In this document: piece after piece, positions 45,318 through 54,408 of the stretch
How the letters are laid out: every line of letters starts with the position of its first letter
How positions within the stretch are numbered: the first letter of the stretch is position 1
Origin: Marinisporobacter sp.
GTDB lineage: Bacteria; Bacillota; Clostridia; Peptostreptococcales; Thermotaleaceae
NCBI GenBank assembly: GCA_025210395.1
Contig: JAOARV010000028.1
Coordinates: 1-63,508 of the forward strand
Direction of reading: 5' to 3'
Length of the DNA stretch: 63,508 bases
Made by a program: the position numbers and the translations under genes
Notes under the pieces: model-generated
Databases searched by the model: none
Seen by the model: only the letters and a program-made list of their open reading frames with translations
Told to the model about the DNA's origin: nothing

Positions 45318-46992
45318 AAGTAATCCTTTACTCAAGGGAAGAATAGAGCTTGCAGAATACAAAGAGCAAGAAATTATCGATTATGGAGATAATCCATATA
45401 TAGAAGCGTTACCTGCAATTTTTACAGAGGAAAGGATTATAGATCAATTTACAAGATATCCAATTCTTCAAGAAAATGAAAGATTTAAAAGTAAAAATCT
45501 AAGATTTCACATGATTAAAAGACTTAAAAATTTTATACAGCCACTGCCAGATCATTTTGCTATAGAAGGTAAGCTATCTTCAATGATTAGAAGAGGGTAT
45601 TTAGCAAGAAATCCTTTAGATAGAAGCTATTTTGAAAGATTAAAGATATTAAATGAAGTGCGTTCAGAAAAAAAGGAAGAAAGAGAAGAAGCATTAATAT
45701 CAAATATGGAGCATATACGCTCTACAGCAGATTCCCTATCTATCATAGGTATATCTGGAATAGGGAAAACTACAGCAATAGAAAGGCTGCTGTTGATGTA
45801 TCCTCAAATCATCAAGCATGAAGAGTATAAAGGAAAGCTATTAAGCAGAACACAGCTTGTATGGCTAAAAATTGATTGTCCCTATGACGGAAGCCTATCT
45901 ACCCTTTGTAAAAGCTTTTTCAAGGCTATAGATGATTTGCTGGGTACTCGATATCTTGAAAAGTATGGATATTTAAATCGAATCACTTCTTCTATGATGC
46001 TGCATATGACATCACTTGCTAACATATATGGAATTGGCGTGTTAGTTATAGATGAAATTCAACATCTGATGACTGCTAAAAATGATCCTGAAGAAATGCT
46101 GAATTTCTTTGTAACCTTAACGAACACAGTAGGAATACCAACAGTACTAATAGGAACCTTTAAAGCCCTTAAAATATTCAAAAAGGATTTTAGACAGGCT
46201 AGAAGGGCTGGAAGTGAAGGGAATATTATATGGGATCGTATGAGTAGAGATAGCGATGAATGGGATTTTTTCATTGAAACTCTTTGGGGGTTTCAATGGC
46301 TCAAGGAGAAAACAGAGCTTACACAGGAGATGAAGGATTTCTTCTATGATCAATGCCAAGGGATTACTTCTGTTGCTGTGAATTTATTTATTCTAGCACA
46401 GGAAAGAGCCTTGAATACAGATAAGGAAAAGTTAACAAAAGCAATTATCAAAAAAGCTTCAAAGGAAGATTTACACATGATTCAGCCAATGATCAAGGCA
46501 CTTAGAAGCAATAATATGGAACAGATTAATAACTATGAAGACATAGCCATAAATTTAGATGATATTTCCTTCAGTCATAAAAGAGATATTGATTTAGCAG
46601 GAAAGATTAAGGAAATGGCAAAGCATCAAGAAAAATATTTTGAAATGAAAAGAAATAATATAGCAGAGAACTTAATCGTGGAAGTTTCTACATTAGGGAT
46701 CTTTGATGAGCTTACTGAAAAGGAATTAGGGGATTTGGTGAAAAAAACAGTTCAAAAATTTGGAGTAGATGATAATTTCAATGTAATAAAAGCAGAAGTC
46801 ATAAAAAAAGCAATCAATGCTAATGAAAAAAAGAAAATAGGGAAAAATATCCGTAAGGATGTACCCTATGAAGAAAAAGATTTAAGGAAAATATTAATAA
46901 TTGCAAAGCAAAAAAAGGTACATGCCTATGAACTACTCAAGCAAAAAGGATATATTAAAGATCCTGTAAAGGAGTTTATAAAGGCGGAATAA
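45295..46992 (+). CDS. tnsC: TnsC, AAA+ regulator (element 2)
   Basis: A 565-aa AAA+ protein with Walker A GISGIGKTT and Walker B VLVIDEIQHL, the same length as the element 1 copy. It transmits target choice from TnsD/TnsE to TnsAB. It starts inside tnsB and ends 3 nt before tnsD, indicating translational coupling. Confidence 0.94.
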   Translation: MRSLERSKSNPLLKGRIELAEYKEQEIIDYGDNPYIEALPAIFTEERIIDQFTRYPILQENERFKSKNLRFHMIKRLKNFIQPLPDHFAIEGKLSSMIRRGYLARNPLDRSYFERLKILNEVRSEKKEEREEALISNMEHIRSTADSLSIIGISGIGKTTAIERLLLMYPQIIKHEEYKGKLLSRTQLVWLKIDCPYDGSLSTLCKSFFKAIDDLLGTRYLEKYGYLNRITSSMMLHMTSLANIYGIGVLVIDEIQHLMTAKNDPEEMLNFFVTLTNTVGIPTVLIGTFKALKIFKKDFRQARRAGSEGNIIWDRMSRDSDEWDFFIETLWGFQWLKEKTELTQEMKDFFYDQCQGITSVAVNLFILAQERALNTDKEKLTKAIIKKASKEDLHMIQPMIKALRSNNMEQINNYEDIAINLDDISFSHKRDIDLAGKIKEMAKHQEKYFEMKRNNIAENLIVEVSTLGIFDELTEKELGDLVKKTVQKFGVDDNFNVIKAEVIKKAINANEKKKIGKNIRKDVPYEEKDLRKILIIAKQKKVHAYELLKQKGYIKDPVKEFIKAE

Positions 46993-46995
46993 AAA

Positions 46996-48891
46996 ATGCT
47001 TACCTTTTTCACCGACCCCCATGAAGATGAATTATTATATGGAGCTATAGCTAGGTATCATTATTATATAGGTAATATTGATTACAAGGATACCTTAAGA
47101 GAATTATTTGGCAGGGATAGTGTTATCCCAAGCTTATATTTACCATGCAACCTAGAGCATTTAGCAAAGCAGCTAGGGAAAAGATATACGTCAGATTACC
47201 TTATAAAAAACCATACACTTTTTCCTTTTTATTCTCCGTTTTTACCAAAGGAAAGAAGAAATACTTTAATAAATACCATGAAATTTGAGGATGGACAAGG
47301 TATTTATACAAGACTTGGTATGGTAGCAGGAGGTATATGCAAAAAAGAAGGCATATATTATTGTCCACTATGTTCTCAAAAAGAGCTAAAGGAATATGGA
47401 GAAGCCTATATTCATAGAACACATCAAGTCCAAGGTGTATTTGTTTGTCCTGAGCATGAAGTAAAGCTAAAAAAATATAAAATAGATAAAACAAAAACAA
47501 GTAGAATTGAATTTATAAGGCTAGATGAAAAACTACTAGAGCTGGATATAGAAAGTAATGAAAGAAAAGGTATTGATAAAGAATTAGTGAAAATAGCTCA
47601 AGCTGCACGTTATTTATTAAATAAGGATTTATCAGCATTTGATAAAGAATCCGTAGCAAAGAAGTATAAAGAGCTTCTTGATAAAAAAGGCTTTTTATCC
47701 GTCAATAAGACCATACAGCAAAAGAAGCTATACAATACGTTTGTTTGGTTTTATGGAAAGGAACTACTAAGTAAGCTTGAATCCGATATAGATCAGGATG
47801 ATGAATATAATTGGCTGAAGGTCATTTCAAGAAATAGCAAAAGAACAGTACATCCTATCAGACATATACTTTTTATCAATTTCTTAACTGAGGATATAAA
47901 GCATTTTTTCAAGGCAAAGGAAGAAGGTTATTCTCCCTTTGGGGAAGGTCCTTGGCCATGCTTGAATCCTGTTGCAGAGCACTATAAAAAGGATGTTGTT
48001 ACGAATTTGAAAATAACTGCTGATTATAAAACTAGACTGCCAGTAGGAACCTTTTCTTGTACTTGTGGCTTTGTTTACTCAAGAAAAGGACCAGATCAAT
48101 TTAAAGAAGATCGATATAGGGTGGGAAGAATCAAAGCCTTTGGACATGTATGGGGAAATAAGCTCAAAGCATATTTAAAAGAAGAAAAGTATGGGCTAAG
48201 AGAATTGGCTAGATTAATGAAATGTGATCCTAAAACTATTAAAAAATTTGATAAGAAATTAGGGCGTAACTATTTTCAAGGCTATAAAACAACTGTAAAG
48301 GAAGTAAAAGATAGTAAAAATCAGGGAAGACAAATTGATATACAAGCCTATAAGGATAAAATTATAAGCACCATAAGAGAGCAGCCTAGTCTTTCAAGAA
48401 CGCAAATTAGAAGACTATGTCAGAAGGAGTACTCTTATCTATATAGTCATGAAAAGGAATGGCTTTTTTCAAACCTTCCAAAGAATATGAATAAGCAGGA
48501 GATTGATTATAAAAGTGATCAAAGAGTAGCTTGGGATGTAAGAGATACAGAAATAGTAGAAGTTGTAAAAGAAGCTCATAGGAAGCTATTAGCAAGGCAA
48601 AAGCCTGTAAGAATCACAAAATCCAATATAGGAAAAATGTTAGGTATTCTTCCTACGCTTGAAAAAAATTTAGATAAGCTACCAAAAACAAAGGAATTTT
48701 TAAATGGTATTTTGGAAAGTGTAACGGACTTTCAAATAAGAAGATCCAAGAAAATAATAGATGAAAAAATAGTTAGAAAAGAGCCTGTTCGATTATGGGA
48801 AATTCAAAGATTAGCAGGGATTAGAACGAAGACTTTTAATAAAATCAAGGACAGCTTAGAAGCATACATAAATAGGGGGGATAAGCATTAG
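46996..48891 (+). CDS. tnsD: TnsD, glmS-site targeting protein (element 2)
   Basis: A 631-aa TnsD/TniQ-family protein. The N-terminal TniQ domain has LTFFTDPHEDELLYG. A CCCH zinc finger uses C123, C126, C151 and H154. A second cysteine pair is in TFSCTCGFVYSRKGPDQ. A helix-turn-helix-like segment (LARLMKCDPKTIKKF) lies in the C-terminal half. TnsD of Tn7 binds the glmS 3' end and recruits TnsC. It is intact here, so element 2 should be able to use glmS and might serve element 1. The stop TAG is shared with the tnsE start region. Confidence 0.94.
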   Translation: MLTFFTDPHEDELLYGAIARYHYYIGNIDYKDTLRELFGRDSVIPSLYLPCNLEHLAKQLGKRYTSDYLIKNHTLFPFYSPFLPKERRNTLINTMKFEDGQGIYTRLGMVAGGICKKEGIYYCPLCSQKELKEYGEAYIHRTHQVQGVFVCPEHEVKLKKYKIDKTKTSRIEFIRLDEKLLELDIESNERKGIDKELVKIAQAARYLLNKDLSAFDKESVAKKYKELLDKKGFLSVNKTIQQKKLYNTFVWFYGKELLSKLESDIDQDDEYNWLKVISRNSKRTVHPIRHILFINFLTEDIKHFFKAKEEGYSPFGEGPWPCLNPVAEHYKKDVVTNLKITADYKTRLPVGTFSCTCGFVYSRKGPDQFKEDRYRVGRIKAFGHVWGNKLKAYLKEEKYGLRELARLMKCDPKTIKKFDKKLGRNYFQGYKTTVKEVKDSKNQGRQIDIQAYKDKIISTIREQPSLSRTQIRRLCQKEYSYLYSHEKEWLFSNLPKNMNKQEIDYKSDQRVAWDVRDTEIVEVVKEAHRKLLARQKPVRITKSNIGKMLGILPTLEKNLDKLPKTKEFLNGILESVTDFQIRRSKKIIDEKIVRKEPVRLWEIQRLAGIRTKTFNKIKDSLEAYINRGDKH

Positions 48892-50440
48892 TAGTAAAGA
48901 AAATATAATTGTAAAGGATTGGCCTTTTCAACATGGAGAAAAAGTTAAGCTATATTGGATGGACAAGCCTTATAAGCTCAATAATAAATGGATGCTAGAT
49001 GCATATTTTAAAGGACACAAGGAAATTAAAAAAATTACTTTTGATTGGGCAACTATCCATTTTTTAGCATTTGGGAGATATTATAAGGATGGGGATATCA
49101 ACAATAGTGAGATTAAAAAGGCTGCTACTATTGTTGATTTGGATTTAAGTAGTATTGCATTTGAAATGATAGAAGATTTTTTAAGTATAGAAGCTGAAGG
49201 AAGCAAAAAAGACATTCCTACAAAAATATTTGTGGGACACAAGGATAAGGTTGAATATAGAATTCCTGCATTAGAAATTATAAGAGCTGTTATTGCTACC
49301 AATAGATTTTTACTCAATAGAATTGTTGAATTAGATTCTCTTGATAAATACTTTATTTATAGCTATGACAAACAAAGGAATTTGCATATAAATTTTTTTG
49401 ATGAATATGAGAGAAAGCTATTAAATACAGAATATGTGAAGCATTTAGCTTGGATCATAACCAATGAACGTATACTTAAAATGTTTAATCAAGTAGGGAT
49501 GAATCTATGGCTGAAGGAAAACATAAGCTTTGATTTTTTATTTCATCACTTTAATATTAAAGCGAGAATAAGAAGAAAGAAGCATATTATAAGAATTCTA
49601 GAAATCATGGAATTTAGAGAAAAAGAAATCAATGCAGAAGAAATATTCATAAGCTCAAGGTATATTAAGCATATTAGAAAAATCAATCAACCTAAAAAAA
49701 GAAAATACAGAGCATTAAAGGAAATGGATGATAAGAAATTAGATCCTAAAGTAGATGGAGCGAAAAATTCCGAGTCAGATTTTGTTGATACATCTAATAT
49801 AAAGCATGTTTACGCTAAGGATAGCAAGATTAATAGAATAAGAAGTGGAGAAAGGTATGTCAGAGACGAAGAAGATGAAAATACTAAGCTTTATGAAATT
49901 GAAAATGAAGATTTAAGAACCACAGCAGATACTGGTGGAATGGATAAGGCTAAGGGGTTAGAGTATAAAAACGTAGAAGATATAAGTATAAAAGGTGAGC
50001 TAGAAGAATTTATTAAGGTTATGAAGCTATTAAAGAATAAACCAAATATTAAAGATGTCCAGCTTATGATAAAGGATTTACCAGAAGGAAAAAAAGGTAA
50101 GAAATTCTCAAAGCTTCATGATGGAGAAATCAAGAGACAATATGTAGTAGGAAAGATAATAATGAGTAGTGGAAAAGAAGTTAATTTGCTAGAAGTAGAA
50201 AGAGAAGACAGGTCTTTATCTATATTATTATTATATGCAGTAAAAGCAATAAATTGGGCTAATGTTTATTTAAAAGTAACCATTGATTTGGTTAACAATA
50301 ATGGCACATGGGATTCACAGGGCTTGAAGAAATTAGAAGGAAAAGGTGTATTTTCTAATAGAATTAGGCATAAGTCTGATAAAAGTAGTGTGCATGATAA
50401 ATGTGATTATATATATGATAAAATTATAGAAAATAGTTAG
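48887..50440 (+). CDS. tnsE: TnsE, replication-directed targeting protein (element 2), ATT start
   Basis: A 517-aa TnsE. Family landmarks are YRIPALEIIRAV, DTGGMDKAKGLEY, LLEVEREDRSLSIL and the C-terminal RIRHKSD. TnsE directs insertion to lagging-strand replication or conjugating DNA. No ATG, GTG or TTG lies upstream of 48959, yet 24 codons before that ATG are conserved with the element 1 copy (KDWPF, HG, KPY, NNKWM). A GGGGGG site lies 6 nt before an ATT codon at 48887 that overlaps the tnsD stop as ATTAG. I therefore use ATT as start; the ATG at 48959 would give a shorter protein. Confidence 0.85.
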   Translation: MSSKENIIVKDWPFQHGEKVKLYWMDKPYKLNNKWMLDAYFKGHKEIKKITFDWATIHFLAFGRYYKDGDINNSEIKKAATIVDLDLSSIAFEMIEDFLSIEAEGSKKDIPTKIFVGHKDKVEYRIPALEIIRAVIATNRFLLNRIVELDSLDKYFIYSYDKQRNLHINFFDEYERKLLNTEYVKHLAWIITNERILKMFNQVGMNLWLKENISFDFLFHHFNIKARIRRKKHIIRILEIMEFREKEINAEEIFISSRYIKHIRKINQPKKRKYRALKEMDDKKLDPKVDGAKNSESDFVDTSNIKHVYAKDSKINRIRSGERYVRDEEDENTKLYEIENEDLRTTADTGGMDKAKGLEYKNVEDISIKGELEEFIKVMKLLKNKPNIKDVQLMIKDLPEGKKGKKFSKLHDGEIKRQYVVGKIIMSSGKEVNLLEVEREDRSLSILLLYAVKAINWANVYLKVTIDLVNNNGTWDSQGLKKLEGKGVFSNRIRHKSDKSSVHDKCDYIYDKIIENS

Positions 50441-50513
50441 GGTAAATAATATCAAGAGTCTTTGTTGTGTGAAGCCATAAAAAATTAAATATTAAGTGAA
50501 AAATTTAAATTCT

Positions 50514-50555
50514 AGAATGGTATTTAAACTCTTTAAATAGCATTCTTTTTATTTT
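50514..50555 (+). terminator. terminator after tnsE (element 2)
   Basis: AGAATGGTATTTAA / TTTAAATAGCATTCT stem with TTTTTATTTT after it. It lies between tnsE and the convergent regulator gene and may serve both. Confidence 0.75.
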
Positions 50556-50556
50556 A

Positions 50557-50880
50557 CTAAGCTTTTCTTAGTGCTTGAATTTTTCTAAGGTAATGTCTAT
50601 ATCGTTTTGACATTGCTAATTCAATTAAGTGATTATATTTAAATTTATTCTTATCAGCATATTCCTTGAATTGTATCCAAAAACTAGGATTAACTGTAGT
50701 AGTAAGCTTATCTCTATCAGAATGTGTGTATTCACAAGCTAGTTCTTTTTTTAAAATATATTCTATTAATTCGTCAATAATTGAACCTTTAGTGACAAAA
50801 AGCTTAGTCGATATATAGTCTAATTTTTTATGAGTAGCCTTATTAAAGGTTAGATGAATTTTCAATCTATTTCGTGACAT
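50557..50880 (-). CDS. small DNA-binding protein with two ribbon-helix-helix-like units
   Basis: A 107-aa basic protein. Residues ~5-43 (KIHLTFNKATHKKLDYI then a helix) and ~58-98 (KLTTTVNPSFWIQFKEYA then NHLIELAMSKRY) each show a strand followed by two helices, so it may be a single-chain tandem ribbon-helix-helix. Ribosome-binding site AGGAGG precedes ATG 50880. Its promoter (TTGCAT, 17 nt, TATAAT on the minus strand, 50933-50905) is divergent from the methyltransferase promoter and next to a 12-bp palindrome, so it probably represses itself and the cargo operon (inference). I do not recognise a named family. Confidence 0.65.
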   Translation of the reverse strand: MSRNRLKIHLTFNKATHKKLDYISTKLFVTKGSIIDELIEYILKKELACEYTHSDRDKLTTTVNPSFWIQFKEYADKNKFKYNHLIELAMSKRYRHYLRKIQALRKA

Positions 50881-50904
50881 AATTTACAACCTCCTATATA
50901 CTAT

Positions 50905-50971
50905 ATTATAGTAAATTACTTGATTATATGCAATATATTTTATGTACAATATACATAAAATATGATATAAT
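50905..50971. promoter_or_regulatory. divergent promoters and palindromic operator of the cargo module
   Basis: Plus-strand promoter TGTACA (50943-50948), 17 nt, TATAAT (50966-50971) serves the methyltransferase. Minus-strand promoter TTGCAT/TATAAT (50933-50928, 50910-50905) serves the small regulator. A perfect 12-bp inverted repeat, ATATTTTATGTA (50935-50946) and TACATAAAATAT (50952-50963), covers the plus-strand promoter. Confidence 0.7.
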
Positions 50972-51027
50972 ATTCATATAATGATTTTCCAGATATTGTG
51001 TATGATTAAATTTAAGGGGGTGTTTTT

Positions 51028-52293
51028 ATGGCTCGAAATCAACGTGTTTGGTTGAAGCCAATATGGAAGACGAATAATAGGAAATGGAGAGATTCATTAC
51101 ACACTATTTGTTCATATTTAGCTATGTTCCCCCCGTCACTACCAAACTATTTTATAAAACAGTTTACAGATGAAGGGGACAAGATATACGATCCATTTTC
51201 AGGTAGGGGTACAACTGTTTTAGAAGCTGCTTTGAATAATAGAGAAGGAATTGGTAATGATTTAAATCCTTTGGCTTATGTTCTTACTGGAGCTAAGACT
51301 TATGTTCCTAAATATACAAATATAATGCGTCGTTTATGTGAATTAGAAGAAAATTTCAATAATATATATATTTCTAGAGAGAATATTCTAAGGATTGATC
51401 CAGATATAAGAATGTTATATGATGAAGAAATAACATTGCCGATGCTGTTATATTTAAAGAATGAATTAGATATACGAAGGAAAATAGATCGATATATTAT
51501 GGCTATTTTGCTTGGCATAATGCATGGCAAGCATAGAAAGGATGGTACATCTATATATTTATCAATATCTATGCCCAATACTTTTTCTATGTCACCTAAT
51601 TATGTTAGAAAATATATAGCCGAAAATAATTTAGTAAAATTGCAGCAAAATGTATTTGAATTATTAAGAGATAGAATAGCTAAAACATATCCATGGAACA
51701 ATACTTTAAGAAAAGGGAAAAGCTATCAATATGATGCTTTGAAAATTAATAATTATAGAAGAATATTAGAGAATGAAGCTATAGATTTAATTGTAACGAG
51801 TCCACCATATTTAAAATTGATTCGATATGGAAAATATAATTGGATCCGACTTTGGATGTTAGGTAAAGATTTTGATAGGGTAGATGATAAGTTAAAGATA
51901 AACAAAGCTTATGAAGAAGGCTCAAATATAAAATTATCAGATCGGTTAAAGCTAGAGGAATATTTAGTATTTATGAGAAATTTAATATGTGGGTGGGAAA
52001 GAATATTAAAGCCAGGTGCATTAGCTTGTATAGTGATAGGAGATGTTGAGGAATTAAAGCTTGCTGAAGAGGTTTGGGAATATGTAGAGCCATATACAAA
52101 TTTACAGCTTGTTGAAATTGTAGAGGATAAAATAGAAGGCAATAATAAGGTAACCAAAATTTGGGGTCAAGAGAGAAAGGGAGAGGCAACTAAGGTTGAT
52201 AGGATATTAATTATATCTAAGGGTGAACCAAGAAAGCCGAAATTTACGACGAATGCTCAGATTAAGAAAAATTTTAAATATTTTTATGAATAA
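51028..52293 (+). CDS. DNA methyltransferase (N4-cytosine/N6-adenine type)
   Basis: A 421-aa SAM-dependent methyltransferase. The SAM-binding motif is DPFSGRGTT (residues 55-63) and the catalytic motif is TSPPY (S258-P-P-Y261). The order (SAM motif first) and SPPY suggest an N4-cytosine or related enzyme of the beta/gamma-like arrangement. No restriction endonuclease of a known type is adjacent, but HerA- and NurA-like genes follow on the same strand, so it likely marks self DNA for that module (inference). Strong AAGGGGG ribosome-binding site. A terminator-like hairpin follows. Confidence 0.85.
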   Translation: MARNQRVWLKPIWKTNNRKWRDSLHTICSYLAMFPPSLPNYFIKQFTDEGDKIYDPFSGRGTTVLEAALNNREGIGNDLNPLAYVLTGAKTYVPKYTNIMRRLCELEENFNNIYISRENILRIDPDIRMLYDEEITLPMLLYLKNELDIRRKIDRYIMAILLGIMHGKHRKDGTSIYLSISMPNTFSMSPNYVRKYIAENNLVKLQQNVFELLRDRIAKTYPWNNTLRKGKSYQYDALKINNYRRILENEAIDLIVTSPPYLKLIRYGKYNWIRLWMLGKDFDRVDDKLKINKAYEEGSNIKLSDRLKLEEYLVFMRNLICGWERILKPGALACIVIGDVEELKLAEEVWEYVEPYTNLQLVEIVEDKIEGNNKVTKIWGQERKGEATKVDRILIISKGEPRKPKFTTNAQIKKNFKYFYE

Positions 52294-52332
52294 GCTAATA
52301 AGGAATGAGAGAAGCCTTATTAGTTTTTTTTT
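52294..52332 (+). terminator. terminator between methyltransferase and herA-like genes
   Basis: CTAATAAGG / CCTTATTAG with a 12-nt loop and nine T residues. It separates expression of the methyltransferase from the ATPase-nuclease genes, or acts as an attenuator. A TATAAT at 52346-52351 may start the next unit. Confidence 0.85.
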
Positions 52333-52407
52333 GGAGTAATATGATGTATAATTATATAAAAAAGAAATTAGTGGGAAAAAACCTAAAATAAGGGGGAAAG
52401 ATAACGA

Positions 52408-54393
52408 ATGAGTAGGATAATTGCTAAAAAGCTAGAAGGAATTGCGGGAATAGATATATTTAAAGAGGTAGAAAAAGAAATAAATAGTAAAATGAATTTT
52501 GTCGGCTTTCCTATTGAATTAGAGTATGAAAGAGCAACTATTGTAGTTAATGATTTTGAAAAGAAAAAAGTTAAGGGAATACCACAGGGCTGTTTTTTGA
52601 TATGTGTAAATACAATGGAAGAAAGAACTGAAGAAGTTATTCTACTTAGGGTATTACAACCTACTAAATTACCATCACATTCAGAAATATTAGCTTCGAG
52701 GGTAGAATACTATAAAGAATTTATTCCAAAGGAAACACGTGAATTTGATAAGAAATTGGATTCATTTACAAGAAATGAATTTCAATATTCAGGACTAGAA
52801 TGTAGAATTTTAGGAACGTTTTATAGGGAGATGAAAGCTGGAAAAGAAATTGTTAAATTTGGGGCAGATGTTGAAAATTTTTTTAGTTCACATAATTATA
52901 CTGTTTACAAGCCTGATGGGGAATTACTAAAATTTATTGTGAATTATAATGGTGAGAGCAGTTTAATAGGAGGAAAAGGATATAGTAAGCTGGGGCAATT
53001 GAGATATAGCTCAGCAAGGAGAAAAGAATGGAAGATAGATATTCCTATTTATATTAACCCAAAAGATTTGCTTAAAAATAGAACAGCTTGCTTTGGTATG
53101 ACAAGAACAGGTAAATCTAATACAGTTAAGAAAATAATAGATTGTACTGTAGATTTAGCAAAGGAAGAAAAACGTAAAATTGGGCAGATTATTTTTGATA
53201 TAAATGGTGAATATGCTAACCCAAACAAACAAGACGAAGGTACAGCAATATATGAAAAATATAAAAAAGATGTTGCTAGATATAGCTTGATTGATAAAAA
53301 TAATGAAAGTTTTATTCCTATGAGAGCGAATTTCTACAATGAACCTGAATTTGCATTACAAATGATAAGACCGTATTTACAGGATGAAGGTTCAGATTAT
53401 GTTAAGAATTTTAATAGTATAGATTTAGCTTTACCGACAGACAAAGGTGATCCAGACTATAGATCAATATTAACTCGAACACAAAGAGTAAGAGCTGCGT
53501 TTTTGTGTTGCCTTAATAAAGCAGAATTTAAAGTGAAAAAGGATTTCAAATTTAAATTTCCTGTTGCAGCAGATTTAGTAGATGAATTAAATACATTATT
53601 AGATAAACCTATAGATCCAAGAGAAGGGATTACTTTAGATCAAGCAACTAAATGGTTCGAAGTACTTTGGGAAAAACATCAAGATATTAAATTTTTAAAG
53701 GACTATTATAAGAAAAAGGATAAACATTGGTTAGATGATGATATAAAAACATTATTAAGAATGCTGACGCTAAAAAATGAAAATGGTAGAGCGGATAAAA
53801 TATCAGGCTATAAAAAACTTAGAAGAAAAGATCTAAAAGATTTACATACTCCATTAGCTAACTCTCATTTTGAAAAAGAAATAATTTCACAGTTAAGAGC
53901 GGGAAAAATTATTATAGTTGATTTATCAGAGGGACCTGAAATTGCAAGAAATAATTATTCAGAAAGAATTGTATCAACAATTTTTAATGAATCTATGAGT
54001 AGGTTTATTGAAAATCAAGATGAACAGGATGGGTTTAATGTGATTCAATTATATTTTGAAGAAGCACATAATTTATTTCCAAAGAAAGAAAAAAGTGATT
54101 TAAGTGATATATATAACAGATTAGCTAAAGAAGGAGCAAAATATAATTTGGGGATTAATTATGCTACACAGGAAGTAAGCTCAATATCATCAAATATATT
54201 GAAGAATACTCAAAATTGGTTTATTGCTCATTTAAATAATAAAGACGAGATAAGAGAATTGATCAAGTTTTATGATTTTGAAGATTTTGCAGATAGCATA
54301 TTAAGGATTAAGGATAAAGGCTTTATAAGAATGAAAACTTATTCTAATGATTTTATTGTTCCAGTGCAAATTGATAAATTTACAGCAGAATAA
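52408..54393 (+). CDS. HerA-like (DUF87) hexameric DNA translocase/ATPase
   Basis: A 661-aa HerA/FtsK-superfamily ATPase. A beta-rich HAS-barrel-like N-terminal region precedes Walker A GMTRTGKSN (K236). Walker B is YFEEAHNLF (E551), with an arginine-finger region and YATQEVSS sensor near the C-terminus. An insertion of ~150 residues between them is charged and helical. HerA family members form hexameric rings that pump DNA, typically with NurA. The NurA-like gene follows by 15 nt. In mobile elements HerA-type ATPases are often defence components (established for Sir2-HerA and DUF4297-HerA); this combination is different. Confidence 0.87.
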   Translation: MSRIIAKKLEGIAGIDIFKEVEKEINSKMNFVGFPIELEYERATIVVNDFEKKKVKGIPQGCFLICVNTMEERTEEVILLRVLQPTKLPSHSEILASRVEYYKEFIPKETREFDKKLDSFTRNEFQYSGLECRILGTFYREMKAGKEIVKFGADVENFFSSHNYTVYKPDGELLKFIVNYNGESSLIGGKGYSKLGQLRYSSARRKEWKIDIPIYINPKDLLKNRTACFGMTRTGKSNTVKKIIDCTVDLAKEEKRKIGQIIFDINGEYANPNKQDEGTAIYEKYKKDVARYSLIDKNNESFIPMRANFYNEPEFALQMIRPYLQDEGSDYVKNFNSIDLALPTDKGDPDYRSILTRTQRVRAAFLCCLNKAEFKVKKDFKFKFPVAADLVDELNTLLDKPIDPREGITLDQATKWFEVLWEKHQDIKFLKDYYKKKDKHWLDDDIKTLLRMLTLKNENGRADKISGYKKLRRKDLKDLHTPLANSHFEKEIISQLRAGKIIIVDLSEGPEIARNNYSERIVSTIFNESMSRFIENQDEQDGFNVIQLYFEEAHNLFPKKEKSDLSDIYNRLAKEGAKYNLGINYATQEVSSISSNILKNTQNWFIAHLNNKDEIRELIKFYDFEDFADSILRIKDKGFIRMKTYSNDFIVPVQIDKFTAE

Positions 54394-54408
54394 AAGGAGA
54401 AATGGATT

